From contig CAAFUK010000091.1 of the NCBI GenBank assembly GCA_900766165.1, positions 1-15,683 on the forward strand: a stretch of DNA of 15,683 bases. The letters are read 5' to 3'. The notes below the pieces were generated by a model. The model saw only the letters and a list, made by a program, of their open reading frames with translations, made no database searches and was not told the DNA's origin. Below are positions 1-6,379 of the stretch, piece after piece (position 1 is the stretch's first letter; the number at the start of each line of letters is the position of its first letter). The position numbers were made by a program, and so were the translations under genes. The stretch comes from an uncultured Collinsella sp. (GTDB lineage: Bacteria > Actinomycetota > Coriobacteriia > Coriobacteriales > Coriobacteriaceae).

Positions 1-16
1 CCTCGACGCCTAATCC

Positions 17-55
17 AAACCACCACAAAGGGGACAGGCACCTTTGTGGTGGTTT
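17..55. repeat. Hairpin repeat, GGGGACAGG family, copy 1
   Basis: A perfect 15-bp stem (17-31 with 41-55) encloses a 9-nt loop. The core GGGGACAGG spans 30-38, on the plus strand. The right arm ends in a T run (53-56), so the element could also act as a terminator for a gene lying to the left of the window. Other elements with the same core in the loop or arm are at 97-135, 2341-2407, 4997-5033 and, more weakly, 7698-7724. The stem sequence differs from those elements while the core is kept. Confidence 0.75.
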
Positions 56-79
56 TGCTTGACAACGATGACAGAACCG

Positions 80-135
80 TAACGTTTCCCCAGATAAAAC
101 CTGCCAAAATAAACCTGTCCCTTTTTGGCAGGTTT
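80..135. repeat. Hairpin repeat, GGGGACAGG family, copy 2 (inverted partner of 4998-5051)
   Basis: A perfect 13-bp stem (97-109 with 123-135) surrounds a loop carrying CCTGTCCC, the core in reverse orientation. Bases 80-133 are the reverse complement of 4998-5051 at 50 of 54 positions by eye, so this is a true dispersed repeat and not a chance hairpin. It ends about 20 bases before the GTG start of the membrane protein at 156, so it lies in that gene's leader or promoter region. Confidence 0.8.
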
Positions 136-155
136 CTAGAAAGGCTTTTCGGACT

Positions 156-2339
156 GTGAAGGATTCCGACCTCTCCACAACGGCTGCGCGCGACGCCGCT
201 CGCATCGTCTGGTTTAAGCGCTACCCCGCCAAGCAGACGCTCATCGCTTTTTTGCTTGCGCTGTTGGCGACCACGGCGTTTTCCATCGACCCCGCCCCCG
301 TGTCGAGCAACGCGGTCTTGGCGATTGACCCCAAAGCCTCGGGCATGCTGTACGTGTGCTACGAGGTGCTCCTCTCGTTTGCCGGGCATACCGATGCGGT
401 CATGTTGCTCGCGCTTGCCTGCCTGCTTACGCTGCCGTTTCGCTACGTCTTCTTTGGCCGCGGCGACGCCTGGCGTCCCTCGGTCATCCTGCCTTCGCTG
501 TTTTTTGCCATCTGTATGGTGTTTGGCCGCAGCTATGACCTCACCGACTCTGCCGAGATTGTGCTCGGCGACAAGGCCCGCATCATCTGCGCCTGGATCG
601 GCGGCGCGGGCTGGATGCTCCTGGCGGTCGTTGCCTTCTACCTGGCTTTTGAGTGTCTGGATTGGCTGAGCTCTCGGCGCATTCCGTTTTCCGAAGCGCA
701 CTTTGGCCGCGTATGGCGCATGGCTCATACCGTGCTCTCGGTCCATCCCTTTGCCGGGCCCTTCCTGGTGCTTATGATCGCCTGGGCGCCCACACTCATC
801 GCCTCGCTGCCCGGCCTCTTTATGGGAGACACGGGCGCGCAGATTCGCCAGTGGTTCAACTACCCCAACGGCACGAGCGACTACCTGCGTCTGCTCAACC
901 CCAATGTGTTGCTCAATGGGCATCACCCCGTGGTGCACACGGCCATCATCGGTTCGTGCGTGCAGCTGGGCCTTTCGCTGTTCAACAGCGCTAACGCCGG
1001 CCTCATCATCTACACCTGCGCCCAGTTTGTCATCACGGCTGCCTGCATGGCCTATTCCATCTCGTCGCTGCGCAAGCTGGGCGTGAGCCTGCCGGTCCGC
1101 GGCGTTATCTTGCTGTTCTTTGCGTTTATGCCGATGTTCTCCAACTACGCGGCGCTGCTCACCAAAGACGTGCTGTTTGCCGACGCGTTTTTGGTGCTGC
1201 TGGTGCAGACCGTGAAGCTCGTGGCTTGCGGTCTGCCCCATCGCGATGCCAATGCCGAGCGTGCGGGCGAACAGAGGCCTGTGCTTTTTGCGCGCCATGA
1301 CTGGCTGCTGCTCGTGCTGGGTGCCATGGGTTCCACGTTTTTGCGCAACGGCGGTCTGGTGTTTCCGCTGGCGGCATGCGTAATCGCGGCGGCGTTTTGT
1401 GCCTGGGACGTGCATGTGGCTCGTCGTGCGGCCAAGCAGACGGGTACTGCGCCAGCGGGCGTCACCCCGCGTTTCCGCTGGGTGGGAGTTCTTGCGGTGC
1501 TCGCACTCTGCCTTGTCTCTAATATGTACTTCACCAAGGTCTTTATGCCGGCGCACGACATCACGCCTGGCTCCAAGCGCGAAATCCTCTCGATTCCGTT
1601 TCAGCAGACGGCCCGTTTTGTCCAAAAGCACGACGGCCTCAATTCGGGCGTCAATCCCACGGTCAAGGAAGACGGCACCATCATGGAGGCTCCTTGCGAT
1701 GGCTTGGTGACTGACGAAGAACGTGCCGTGATCGATCGGGTGCTCCAGTACGAAAACTTGGGCCGTCGTTACAATCCCGACAAGTCCGACGCCGTTAAGA
1801 ATTGCTTTAACGAGTACGCATCGCAGGAGGACATCAAGGCCTATTTTGAGGTGTGGGCCCAGATGTTCAAAAAGGATCCCGAGTGCTATATCTCGGCGCT
1901 TATCAATAACTACTATGGATACTTTTATCCGAGCGCGCGGGATGCTTGGGTCTACAGCACGGCGCGCAGTGCCGAGATTATGACACGCCCCGATAATCTC
2001 AAGTACTTCGACTTCCATCCGGTCGATAACAAGGCTGTGCGCTGGTGCGATCACCTGATCAACCTGTATCGCGTGGCGGTGCAGCGCATCCCGTTTATCT
2101 CGCTCACCATGAGCTCGGCCACCTATGTGTGGATCATGATCGCCGTGGTGGTCTATCTGCTACGTCGCCATTCGTGGCGCGGACTGGCGATTTGGGTGCC
2201 GCTGCTGGGCGTGCTCGCCGTGTGCCTGATCGGTCCGTGCAACGGCTCGACCTACATGCGCTACCTGTATCCGGTCATCGCATGCATGCCCTTTGCCATC
2301 GGCGCCACTATCACCCGCAGCGACCTCCTCTGGTCCTAG
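156..2339 (+). CDS. Large polytopic membrane protein, DUF6020 / GT-C glycosyltransferase-like
   Basis: This 727-residue protein has about a dozen hydrophobic segments, a short charged cytoplasmic N-terminus (residues 1-25) and a long soluble loop around residues 455-620. Landmarks are an acidic motif MGDTGAQ near residues 223-229 just after a membrane segment, a His-His-Pro at about 256-258, and Thr-Lys-Asp at 336-338 at the start of another. That arrangement resembles the DUF6020 group of membrane proteins, which look like GT-C glycosyltransferases using lipid-linked sugars. The family call is from memory of motifs and the substrate is unknown. The start is GTG; no better in-frame start lies upstream, and the only Shine-Dalgarno candidate is a weak AAGG at 141-144. 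The gene stands alone, with hairpin repeats just before its start and 2 bases after its stop, so it is probably monocistronic. A role in cell-surface glycan assembly is inference. Confidence 0.6.
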   Translation: MKDSDLSTTAARDAARIVWFKRYPAKQTLIAFLLALLATTAFSIDPAPVSSNAVLAIDPKASGMLYVCYEVLLSFAGHTDAVMLLALACLLTLPFRYVFFGRGDAWRPSVILPSLFFAICMVFGRSYDLTDSAEIVLGDKARIICAWIGGAGWMLLAVVAFYLAFECLDWLSSRRIPFSEAHFGRVWRMAHTVLSVHPFAGPFLVLMIAWAPTLIASLPGLFMGDTGAQIRQWFNYPNGTSDYLRLLNPNVLLNGHHPVVHTAIIGSCVQLGLSLFNSANAGLIIYTCAQFVITAACMAYSISSLRKLGVSLPVRGVILLFFAFMPMFSNYAALLTKDVLFADAFLVLLVQTVKLVACGLPHRDANAERAGEQRPVLFARHDWLLLVLGAMGSTFLRNGGLVFPLAACVIAAAFCAWDVHVARRAAKQTGTAPAGVTPRFRWVGVLAVLALCLVSNMYFTKVFMPAHDITPGSKREILSIPFQQTARFVQKHDGLNSGVNPTVKEDGTIMEAPCDGLVTDEERAVIDRVLQYENLGRRYNPDKSDAVKNCFNEYASQEDIKAYFEVWAQMFKKDPECYISALINNYYGYFYPSARDAWVYSTARSAEIMTRPDNLKYFDFHPVDNKAVRWCDHLINLYRVAVQRIPFISLTMSSATYVWIMIAVVVYLLRRHSWRGLAIWVPLLGVLAVCLIGPCNGSTYMRYLYPVIACMPFAIGATITRSDLLWS

Positions 2340-2340
2340 C

Positions 2341-2407
2341 TTGGTGCAAAGGGGACAGGTTCATCTGCACTATGTTGGTGCAAAGAAACCTGACCCCAAT
2401 GCACCAA
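2341..2407. repeat. Hairpin repeat, GGGGACAGG family, copy 3
   Basis: The 21-nt arm 2341-2361 (TTGGTGCAAAGGGGACAGGTT) is answered by its imperfect reverse complement at 2387-2407 with three mismatches. The spacer carries an 11-nt direct copy of the arm start (TTGGTGCAAAG, 2375-2385). The core is in the arm here rather than in a small loop. It begins 2 bases after the preceding stop codon and may help end that transcript, although there is no T run. Confidence 0.7.
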
Positions 2408-2528
2408 AGGCTTGCATCATCACGACGCCTTCATTTTGGGGTTTATCTCGCAGGCCAGTAGGTATATCATAACGACGTTTGTTTATATTGCCCGAGCATC
2501 TGCGCTGGGCTTTAGGTCGAAACCGATA

Positions 2529-2534
2529 GGAGAC
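2529..2534 (+). promoter_or_regulatory. Ribosome binding site of yebC
   Basis: AGGAGA sits 4 bases before the ATG at 2539 and fixes this start. The 130 bases upstream are comparatively A/T-rich (TATATT at 2484-2489 is a possible -10), but no convincing -35 box is visible. Confidence 0.6.
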
Positions 2535-2538
2535 ACGT

Positions 2539-3345
2539 ATGTCCGGACACTCTAAGTGGGCCACAACCAAGCATCGTAAGGGCGCGCAGGACGCCAAGCG
2601 TTCCGCCCTCTTCTCCAAGCTGAGCCGCAACATCACCGTTGCTGCCCGTCTCGGCGGCGACCCGCTGCCCGAGAACAACGCCAGCCTCGCCGCTGCCGTT
2701 GCCAAGGCCAAGGCTCAGTCCATGCCCAAGGACAAGATCAAGTCCGCTATCGACAAGGCATTTGGTTCGGGTGCCGATGCCGCCGTCTACGAGAACATCG
2801 TGTACGAGGGCTACGGTCCCGCCGGTGTCGCCGTCTACGTCGACTGCCTGACCGACAACCGCAACCGTACCGCCGCTGATGTCCGTTCCGCCTTCTCCCA
2901 CGCTGGTGGCAACCTGGGCACCTCCGGCTCCGTCGCCTTCCAGTTTGAGCGTAAGGGCCAGATCGTCGTCGCCAAGGAGATTCTGGACGAGAACGCCAAG
3001 AAGGAGACCATGATCGCCAACGGTGCTGCCGGTGACGAGGATGAGTTCATGATGGCCATCGCCGAGGCCGGTGGCGAGGACTACGAGGACGCCGGCGAGG
3101 AGTGGATCGTCTGGACTGCCGCCAACGACGTTATGGCTGTCTCCAAGGCGCTTGAGGAGCAGGGTGTCCAGGTCAAGGGCTCCGAGACCACCATGGTCCC
3201 GACCACCCCGACCGAGGTCTCCGGCGCCGACGCCAAGAAGGTTCAGCGCCTCATCGACCGTCTTGAGGAGCTCGACGACGTCCAGGATGTTTACAGCACC
3301 ATGGACATGACCGACGAGGTCATCGCTGCCCTCGAGGAGGAGTAG
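2539..3345 (+). CDS. yebC: YebC/PmpR (TACO1) family protein
   Basis: This 268-residue protein opens with the family signature: SGHSKWATTKHRKGAQDAKR, then ITVAARLGGDP, then YEGYGPAGVAVYVDCLTDNR followed by NRTAADVRSAF and GGNLGTSGSVAF. All three YebC domains are present. YebC proteins were long annotated as transcription regulators; more recent work links the family to translation, relieving ribosome stalling on proline-rich stretches. It is cytoplasmic and has no membrane segment. The family is usually about 240-250 residues, so this one is somewhat long, mainly in the acidic part after about residue 150. Codon use is strongly biased to CGT/CGC, AAG and GTC, as in highly expressed genes. It is transcribed alone: a strong terminator follows and no co-directional gene lies within 150 bases. 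Confidence 0.96.
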   Translation: MSGHSKWATTKHRKGAQDAKRSALFSKLSRNITVAARLGGDPLPENNASLAAAVAKAKAQSMPKDKIKSAIDKAFGSGADAAVYENIVYEGYGPAGVAVYVDCLTDNRNRTAADVRSAFSHAGGNLGTSGSVAFQFERKGQIVVAKEILDENAKKETMIANGAAGDEDEFMMAIAEAGGEDYEDAGEEWIVWTAANDVMAVSKALEEQGVQVKGSETTMVPTTPTEVSGADAKKVQRLIDRLEELDDVQDVYSTMDMTDEVIAALEEE

Positions 3346-3350
3346 CGCCC

Positions 3351-3368
3351 GCACGGGTTAAGCCGTGC
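3351..3368 (+). other. Short hairpin just after the yebC stop
   Basis: GCACGG (3351-3356) pairs with CCGTGC (3363-3368) around a 6-nt loop. No T run follows, so it is more likely an mRNA 3'-end stabiliser or nothing than a terminator. The real terminator is at 3415-3456. Confidence 0.3.
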
Positions 3369-3414
3369 ATATCTGGGCATAATGAAGCGAGCATGCAAGC
3401 CTCGTGGAATAGAT

Positions 3415-3456
3415 GAGCCGGATCCGCGTGCGTAGAGCACCGGACCCGGCTCTTTT
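3415..3456 (+). terminator. Intrinsic terminator of yebC
   Basis: A 12-bp G/C-rich stem (3415-3426 with 3441-3452, one A-C mismatch) with a 14-nt loop is followed by TTTT at 3453-3456. The last T is also the first base of the TATAAT at 3456-3461. Confidence 0.85.
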
Positions 3457-3461
3457 ATAAT
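3456..3461 (+). promoter_or_regulatory. Candidate -10 box of the amaP operon
   Basis: A perfect TATAAT overlaps the T tract of the yebC terminator and lies 51 bases before the amaP start. The -35 position would fall inside the terminator stem and shows no TTGACA-like hexamer, so the assignment rests on the -10 alone. Confidence 0.45.
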
Positions 3462-3511
3462 GATGCGAACCGTTTTGCATTTCGAGAGCCGAGATTTGAA
3501 GGGAGCGCCGC

Positions 3512-4057
3512 GTGCGCGTACTCAAACGAGCCCTAGCGATCGTGTATCTTGCTGCCACCATCGTGGCGCTGGGTACGCTTGTCTGCCAGTTTTGGGGGCC
3601 GTATACGTATCGCTTTATGCTGCTGATGCGCGACCCCATGCCGCGCATTGTCGTGACGGCATGCGGCGGAGTTGTGGCGATCGGCGTGCTGGTAAGCTTC
3701 TTCCGCCTGATGTTTGCTCGTCGCGAGCCGTCCTGTGTGCATCCGGCGGGGGAGCGCAATATCGAGGTCACGCTCGCGGCGCTTTCTTCGTGCGCTCGCA
3801 CTGCGGCAGAGCGCGACGATCGCGTGATGGTCGAGCATGTCGAGGCCTGCGTCCAAGGCTCCGACGATTCGCACGTCCGATTTAAGGTCGAGGCTATCGC
3901 GCTTGACGATAAGGACGTGGCATCTCTGGCTACTGCGATGCAGCGGCGCATCGAGGAAGCTTGCGACACCATGCTTGGCACGCCGGGCACGACCGCACGC
4001 GTTCGTTTTTTGCCGTCCAAGACTACCGTCCAGACCGTGGAGGTTTCCGGTGAGTGA
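3512..4057 (+). CDS. amaP: AmaP-like alkaline shock response membrane anchor protein
   Basis: This 181-residue protein has an N-terminal membrane hairpin (segments at about residues 6-27 and 45-66) followed by a soluble domain of about 110 residues resembling the Asp23 fold (DUF322). That is the AmaP layout: in Staphylococcus aureus AmaP anchors Asp23 at the membrane. The start is GTG at 3512, supported by AAGGGAG at 3499-3505. The gene order amaP - DUF2273 - asp23 here matches the staphylococcal cluster, which strengthens a call that sequence similarity alone would leave moderate. Its last 8 bases overlap the next gene, implying coupled translation. Role: envelope-stress homeostasis at the cytoplasmic membrane. 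Similarity is recognised by eye, mainly from topology and operon context. Confidence 0.72.
   Translation: MRVLKRALAIVYLAATIVALGTLVCQFWGPYTYRFMLLMRDPMPRIVVTACGGVVAIGVLVSFFRLMFARREPSCVHPAGERNIEVTLAALSSCARTAAERDDRVMVEHVEACVQGSDDSHVRFKVEAIALDDKDVASLATAMQRRIEEACDTMLGTPGTTARVRFLPSKTTVQTVEVSGE
4039..4043 (+). promoter_or_regulatory. Internal ribosome binding site deciding the DUF2273 start
   Basis: GGAGG lies inside the end of amaP, 6 bases before a GTG at 4050. It selects this GTG over the long upstream extension of the same frame, which lies wholly inside amaP. Confidence 0.7.
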
Positions 4058-4427
4058 TACCAATCAAGACAAGACCGCTCGTACGCCGCGCCTGACGATT
4101 GACCAGAGCGCCACGCCGGCGAACGAACCTGTTGATTCCAAAGCAGAGGCAACCGAGTTACAAGACGCGGCAGCCGCGGATTTTGACGAGGCTATGGGTC
4201 TCATCAAGGGTACGGGCGCTGCCATCTGGAGCTATGCCGTGCGTCGTCCCAACACCACGCTTGGCGCCGTCGCTGGCTTTATCCTCGCCGTGTTGGTGCT
4301 CACGTTGGGCCTGTGGGACACGCTCGTCATTGCATTCTTCGTGCTGATCGGCGCTGTGATCGGCCAAATTCGCGACGGCGAGAACGGGATCGTCAACTTC
4401 TTCGGCCGTCTGTTTAGCGGCCGCTAA
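4050..4427 (+). CDS. DUF2273 small integral membrane protein
   Basis: The protein is 125 residues, starting at a GTG that overlaps the amaP stop by 8 bases. Residues 1-60 are hydrophilic and rich in Thr, Asp, Ala and Glu. Residues about 65-110 form two tightly spaced membrane segments (one containing GAVAGFILAVLVLTLGL, then a WDTLVIAFFVLIGAVIGQI stretch), ending in a short amphipathic tail with FFGRLF. The two-helix core is the DUF2273 signature. Such proteins are found next to AmaP and Asp23 and are thought to belong to the same membrane-associated complex, but their function is not established. Most DUF2273 proteins are only about 60 residues, so the 60-residue N-terminal extension is unusual. 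A 14-bp palindrome and an 11-bp tandem duplication sit at its stop codon. Confidence 0.75.
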   Translation: MSDTNQDKTARTPRLTIDQSATPANEPVDSKAEATELQDAAAADFDEAMGLIKGTGAAIWSYAVRRPNTTLGAVAGFILAVLVLTLGLWDTLVIAFFVLIGAVIGQIRDGENGIVNFFGRLFSGR

Positions 4428-4440
4428 TAGGCCGCTAATA
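4414..4440. repeat. 14-bp palindrome and 11-bp tandem duplication at the DUF2273 stop
   Basis: TTAGCGG followed by CCGCTAA (4414-4427) is a perfect palindrome containing the stop codon. GGCCGCTAATA occurs twice in tandem (4419-4429 and 4430-4440), which looks like a small slippage duplication. Confidence 0.6.
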
Positions 4441-4471
4441 TGTATTCGACTGTCGCATCTGCGGCAGGCAT

Positions 4472-4478
4472 AAGGAGG
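4472..4478 (+). promoter_or_regulatory. Ribosome binding site of the Asp23 gene
   Basis: AAGGAGG lies 4 bases before the ATG at 4483. It is the strongest Shine-Dalgarno in this operon, fitting a product needed in excess over its membrane anchor. Confidence 0.65.
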
Positions 4479-4482
4479 AACC

Positions 4483-4998
4483 ATGGCTTTTAACACGAAG
4501 GTCGATGTAGCCGATACCGAGCTCGAGGAGAACGAGGCGGTCGTCGCCGAAGCCGAGGATGTGACGCTCGAGGACGAGGCTCTTGTCGAGGTCGAGTCCG
4601 ATGAGGATGAGGACGACGAGGAGGCGGACGAGTCCGAGGACTCGCTGACCTATTCCAACGGTGTGATCGAGAAGATCGTTGCCATGGCCACCCGCGAGGT
4701 TCCGCACGTTCTGGGCATGAAGGGTAACCTCATGCACTTTGTGCAGGAGCAGTTTGGTGCCGAGAATCTGACCAAGGGCGTGACGGTCGAGGTCACCGAT
4801 GACAATCGCGTGGTCGTCAACATCTCCGTCATTATCGAGTACGGTGCCTATGCGCCCGCGATCTTCGACGATGTCAAGGCACGCGTCACCGAGCGCCTTG
4901 CCGCGATGACGGGCCTTGAGGTGGCGGGCGTCAACCTGCGCATCGAGGACGTCATCACCCCCGAGGAGTACGAGCACCGCACCAGCCAGCACGAATAA
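4483..4998 (+). CDS. Asp23/Gls24 family envelope stress response protein
   Basis: This 171-residue soluble protein has a C-terminal Asp23/Gls24 (DUF322) domain from about residue 58: SLTYSNGVIEKIVAMATREV, then a V-MKGN-like turn, then a VEVTDDNRVVVNISVIIEYG strand pair and a helix with DDVKARVTERLAAMTGLEV. Asp23 proteins are abundant, form a membrane-proximal network through AmaP, and are linked to cell-envelope stress. The first 57 residues form a very acidic tail, with runs of Glu and Asp around residues 35-55. This tail is not part of the family fold and may be disordered or bind cations or basic partners (inference). It is the third gene of the amaP operon, 55 bases after DUF2273. A dispersed hairpin repeat starts inside its stop codon and a terminator follows. 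Confidence 0.9.
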   Translation: MAFNTKVDVADTELEENEAVVAEAEDVTLEDEALVEVESDEDEDDEEADESEDSLTYSNGVIEKIVAMATREVPHVLGMKGNLMHFVQEQFGAENLTKGVTVEVTDDNRVVVNISVIIEYGAYAPAIFDDVKARVTERLAAMTGLEVAGVNLRIEDVITPEEYEHRTSQHE

Positions 4999-5051
4999 CC
5001 TTCCAAAAAGGGACAGGTTTGTTTTGGCAGGTTTTATCTGCGAAAACGTTA
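4997..5051. repeat. Hairpin repeat, GGGGACAGG family, copy 4 (inverted partner of 80-133)
   Basis: The stem 4997-5008 with 5022-5033 (12 bp, one mismatch) carries AGGGACAGG in the loop. Bases 4998-5051 match the reverse complement of 80-133 at 50 of 54 positions. It begins within the TAA stop of the Asp23 gene and runs up to the left arm of the terminator at 5052. Confidence 0.8.
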
Positions 5052-5089
5052 AACGGCCGACCGCGCAAGCAAAAGCGTGGCCGGCCGTT
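5052..5089 (+). terminator. Terminator of the amaP-DUF2273-asp23 operon
   Basis: An 11-bp G/C-rich stem (5052-5062 with 5079-5089, one A-C mismatch) with a 16-nt loop is followed by ATTTGT. The T tract is short but the stem is strong. Confidence 0.7.
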
Positions 5090-5093
5090 ATTT

Positions 5094-5118
5094 GTATGCC
5101 CCCCCGATGTAGGCATAC
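5094..5118 (+). other. Hairpin upstream of the YitT-family gene
   Basis: GTATGCC (5094-5100) pairs with GGCATAC (5112-5118) across an 11-nt C-rich loop. It may be a second terminator stem or an operator in the promoter region. A 9-bp direct repeat AGGGGTTGC (5132-5140 and 5195-5203) follows, the second copy overlapping the ribosome binding site. I cannot assign a function. Confidence 0.3.
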
Positions 5119-5207
5119 CGCTCGTCTAACTAGGGGTTGCAATCGTCGCGTTCCGCGTTACCCTAATGGGCGCATTGTTTCCAAATTGTTAACGAGGGGT
5201 TGCCGTA

Positions 5208-6230
5208 ATGGCCGACGAGCACGAAACAGAAAGCAAGGCATGGGCAATTGAGGCCGCCGCGGCAGAGGCGGCATCGCGTGCTGCCGAGGAGGTGCATCGT
5301 CCTCCCGTGGTGCCGATGGAGCGCGTGGTTGATCGCACCGATATCGAGCGCGGCGAGCGTGTCGGTCAAAAGCGCAGCCAGGAGCCGGGCTTCCCGCGCT
5401 TTTTTGCCGAGCTCAATCTGGGCCTGATTCTTACGGCCTTCGCCATCGTTGCGTTTAAAACACCTAATCACTTTGCTTTTGGCGGCACCTCGGGCGTGTC
5501 GGTCATTCTGTCCACGCTGTTCCCGACCCTGCCCGTCGGCGTTTTTATGTGGATTATCAATGCGGTGCTCGTCATCCTGGGCTTTATCTTTTTGGAGCGC
5601 AAGGCAATCCTGTGGAGTGTCTTTGCCTCGTTTGCGCTGTCCGCCTATGTTTCGCTGTTTGAGTTCTTTATTCCGACCGATGTCTCGATGACGGGCGATA
5701 TGTGGCTCGACCTGTGCTTTGCCGTGATTCTGCCGGCGCTCGGCAGCGCTATCGTCTTTGATATCGGAGCCTCAACGGGCGGCACGGACATTCTTGCCAT
5801 GATCCTCAAACGTCGCACGACGCTCGAGATTGGCCGCGCCCTGCTGTTGGTCGATATCGGCATCGTGACCATCGCGGCCTTCTTGTACGGTCCGCGCGTC
5901 GGTCTGTATTGCGTACTCGGCCTGTTTGCCAAGACGCTTGTGGTCGACAAAGCCATTGAGAGCATTCACCTTCGTAAGGTCTGCACGGTCATTTGTTCCG
6001 AGCCCCTTAAGGTCGAGGAGTTTATCGTCAAGCATCTCAACCGTACGGCGACTATCAGCCGCGGCTACGGTGCTTTCTCGGGCAAGTGCGTGACGGTGAT
6101 TATGAGCGTGCTGAGTCGTCGCGAGGCCGTGCAACTGCGTCGCTACGCGCGCGAGATCGATCCGGGTGCCTTTATCACGATTGTCGACAGCTCCGAGATC
6201 GTCGGCAAGGGTTTCCGCGGAACGAACTAA
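5208..6230 (+). CDS. YitT family membrane protein with C-terminal DUF2179 domain
   Basis: This 340-residue protein has three parts. Residues 1-66 are a charged, Ala/Glu-rich cytoplasmic tail not usual in the family. Residues about 67-245 hold five or six membrane segments with the YitT hallmarks FGGTSGVSVI (about 91-100) and a STGGTDILAMIL loop. Residues about 255-335 form a soluble DUF2179 domain with the YGAFSGK and IDPGAFITIVDSSEIVGKGF motifs. DUF2179 resembles small ligand-binding regulatory domains. YitT proteins are widespread in Gram-positive bacteria and look transporter-like, but I know of no settled substrate. The ATG at 5208 has GAGGGG at 5194-5199. It stands alone between the Asp23 terminator and the zinc-ribbon gene. 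Confidence 0.88.
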   Translation: MADEHETESKAWAIEAAAAEAASRAAEEVHRPPVVPMERVVDRTDIERGERVGQKRSQEPGFPRFFAELNLGLILTAFAIVAFKTPNHFAFGGTSGVSVILSTLFPTLPVGVFMWIINAVLVILGFIFLERKAILWSVFASFALSAYVSLFEFFIPTDVSMTGDMWLDLCFAVILPALGSAIVFDIGASTGGTDILAMILKRRTTLEIGRALLLVDIGIVTIAAFLYGPRVGLYCVLGLFAKTLVVDKAIESIHLRKVCTVICSEPLKVEEFIVKHLNRTATISRGYGAFSGKCVTVIMSVLSRREAVQLRRYAREIDPGAFITIVDSSEIVGKGFRGTN

Positions 6231-6296
6231 CGCAGACGTATTCAACGAACCGCCTGCTGGCGCTGTGTACCTTGCAAATCGGTCATCTTTGAGTAT

Positions 6297-6325
6297 TTGA
6301 CCCCACATTGGGCAATAATGATGCT
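6297..6325 (+). promoter_or_regulatory. Weak candidate promoter of the zinc-ribbon gene
   Basis: TTGACC (6297-6302) is a good -35 match, but the hexamer 17 bases on (GATGCT, 6320-6325) is only a fair -10. Nothing better is visible in the 149-base gap between the two genes. Confidence 0.25.
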
Positions 6326-6379
6326 AAAGACATCGTTTGCGATCCAAGTGATTCGCTCAAGATACGAAGGGATGATTCT

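Noticed and set aside
2512..3354. 280-codon minus-strand frame across yebC
   Set aside because: Antisense shadow with the same Leu/Gly/Val/Asp-rich composition; yebC itself is unmistakable.
4481..4998. Asp23 protein as a nucleoplasmin-like or acidic chaperone because of its Glu/Asp tail
   Set aside because: The C-terminal domain and operon context identify Asp23/Gls24; the acidic part is only an extension.
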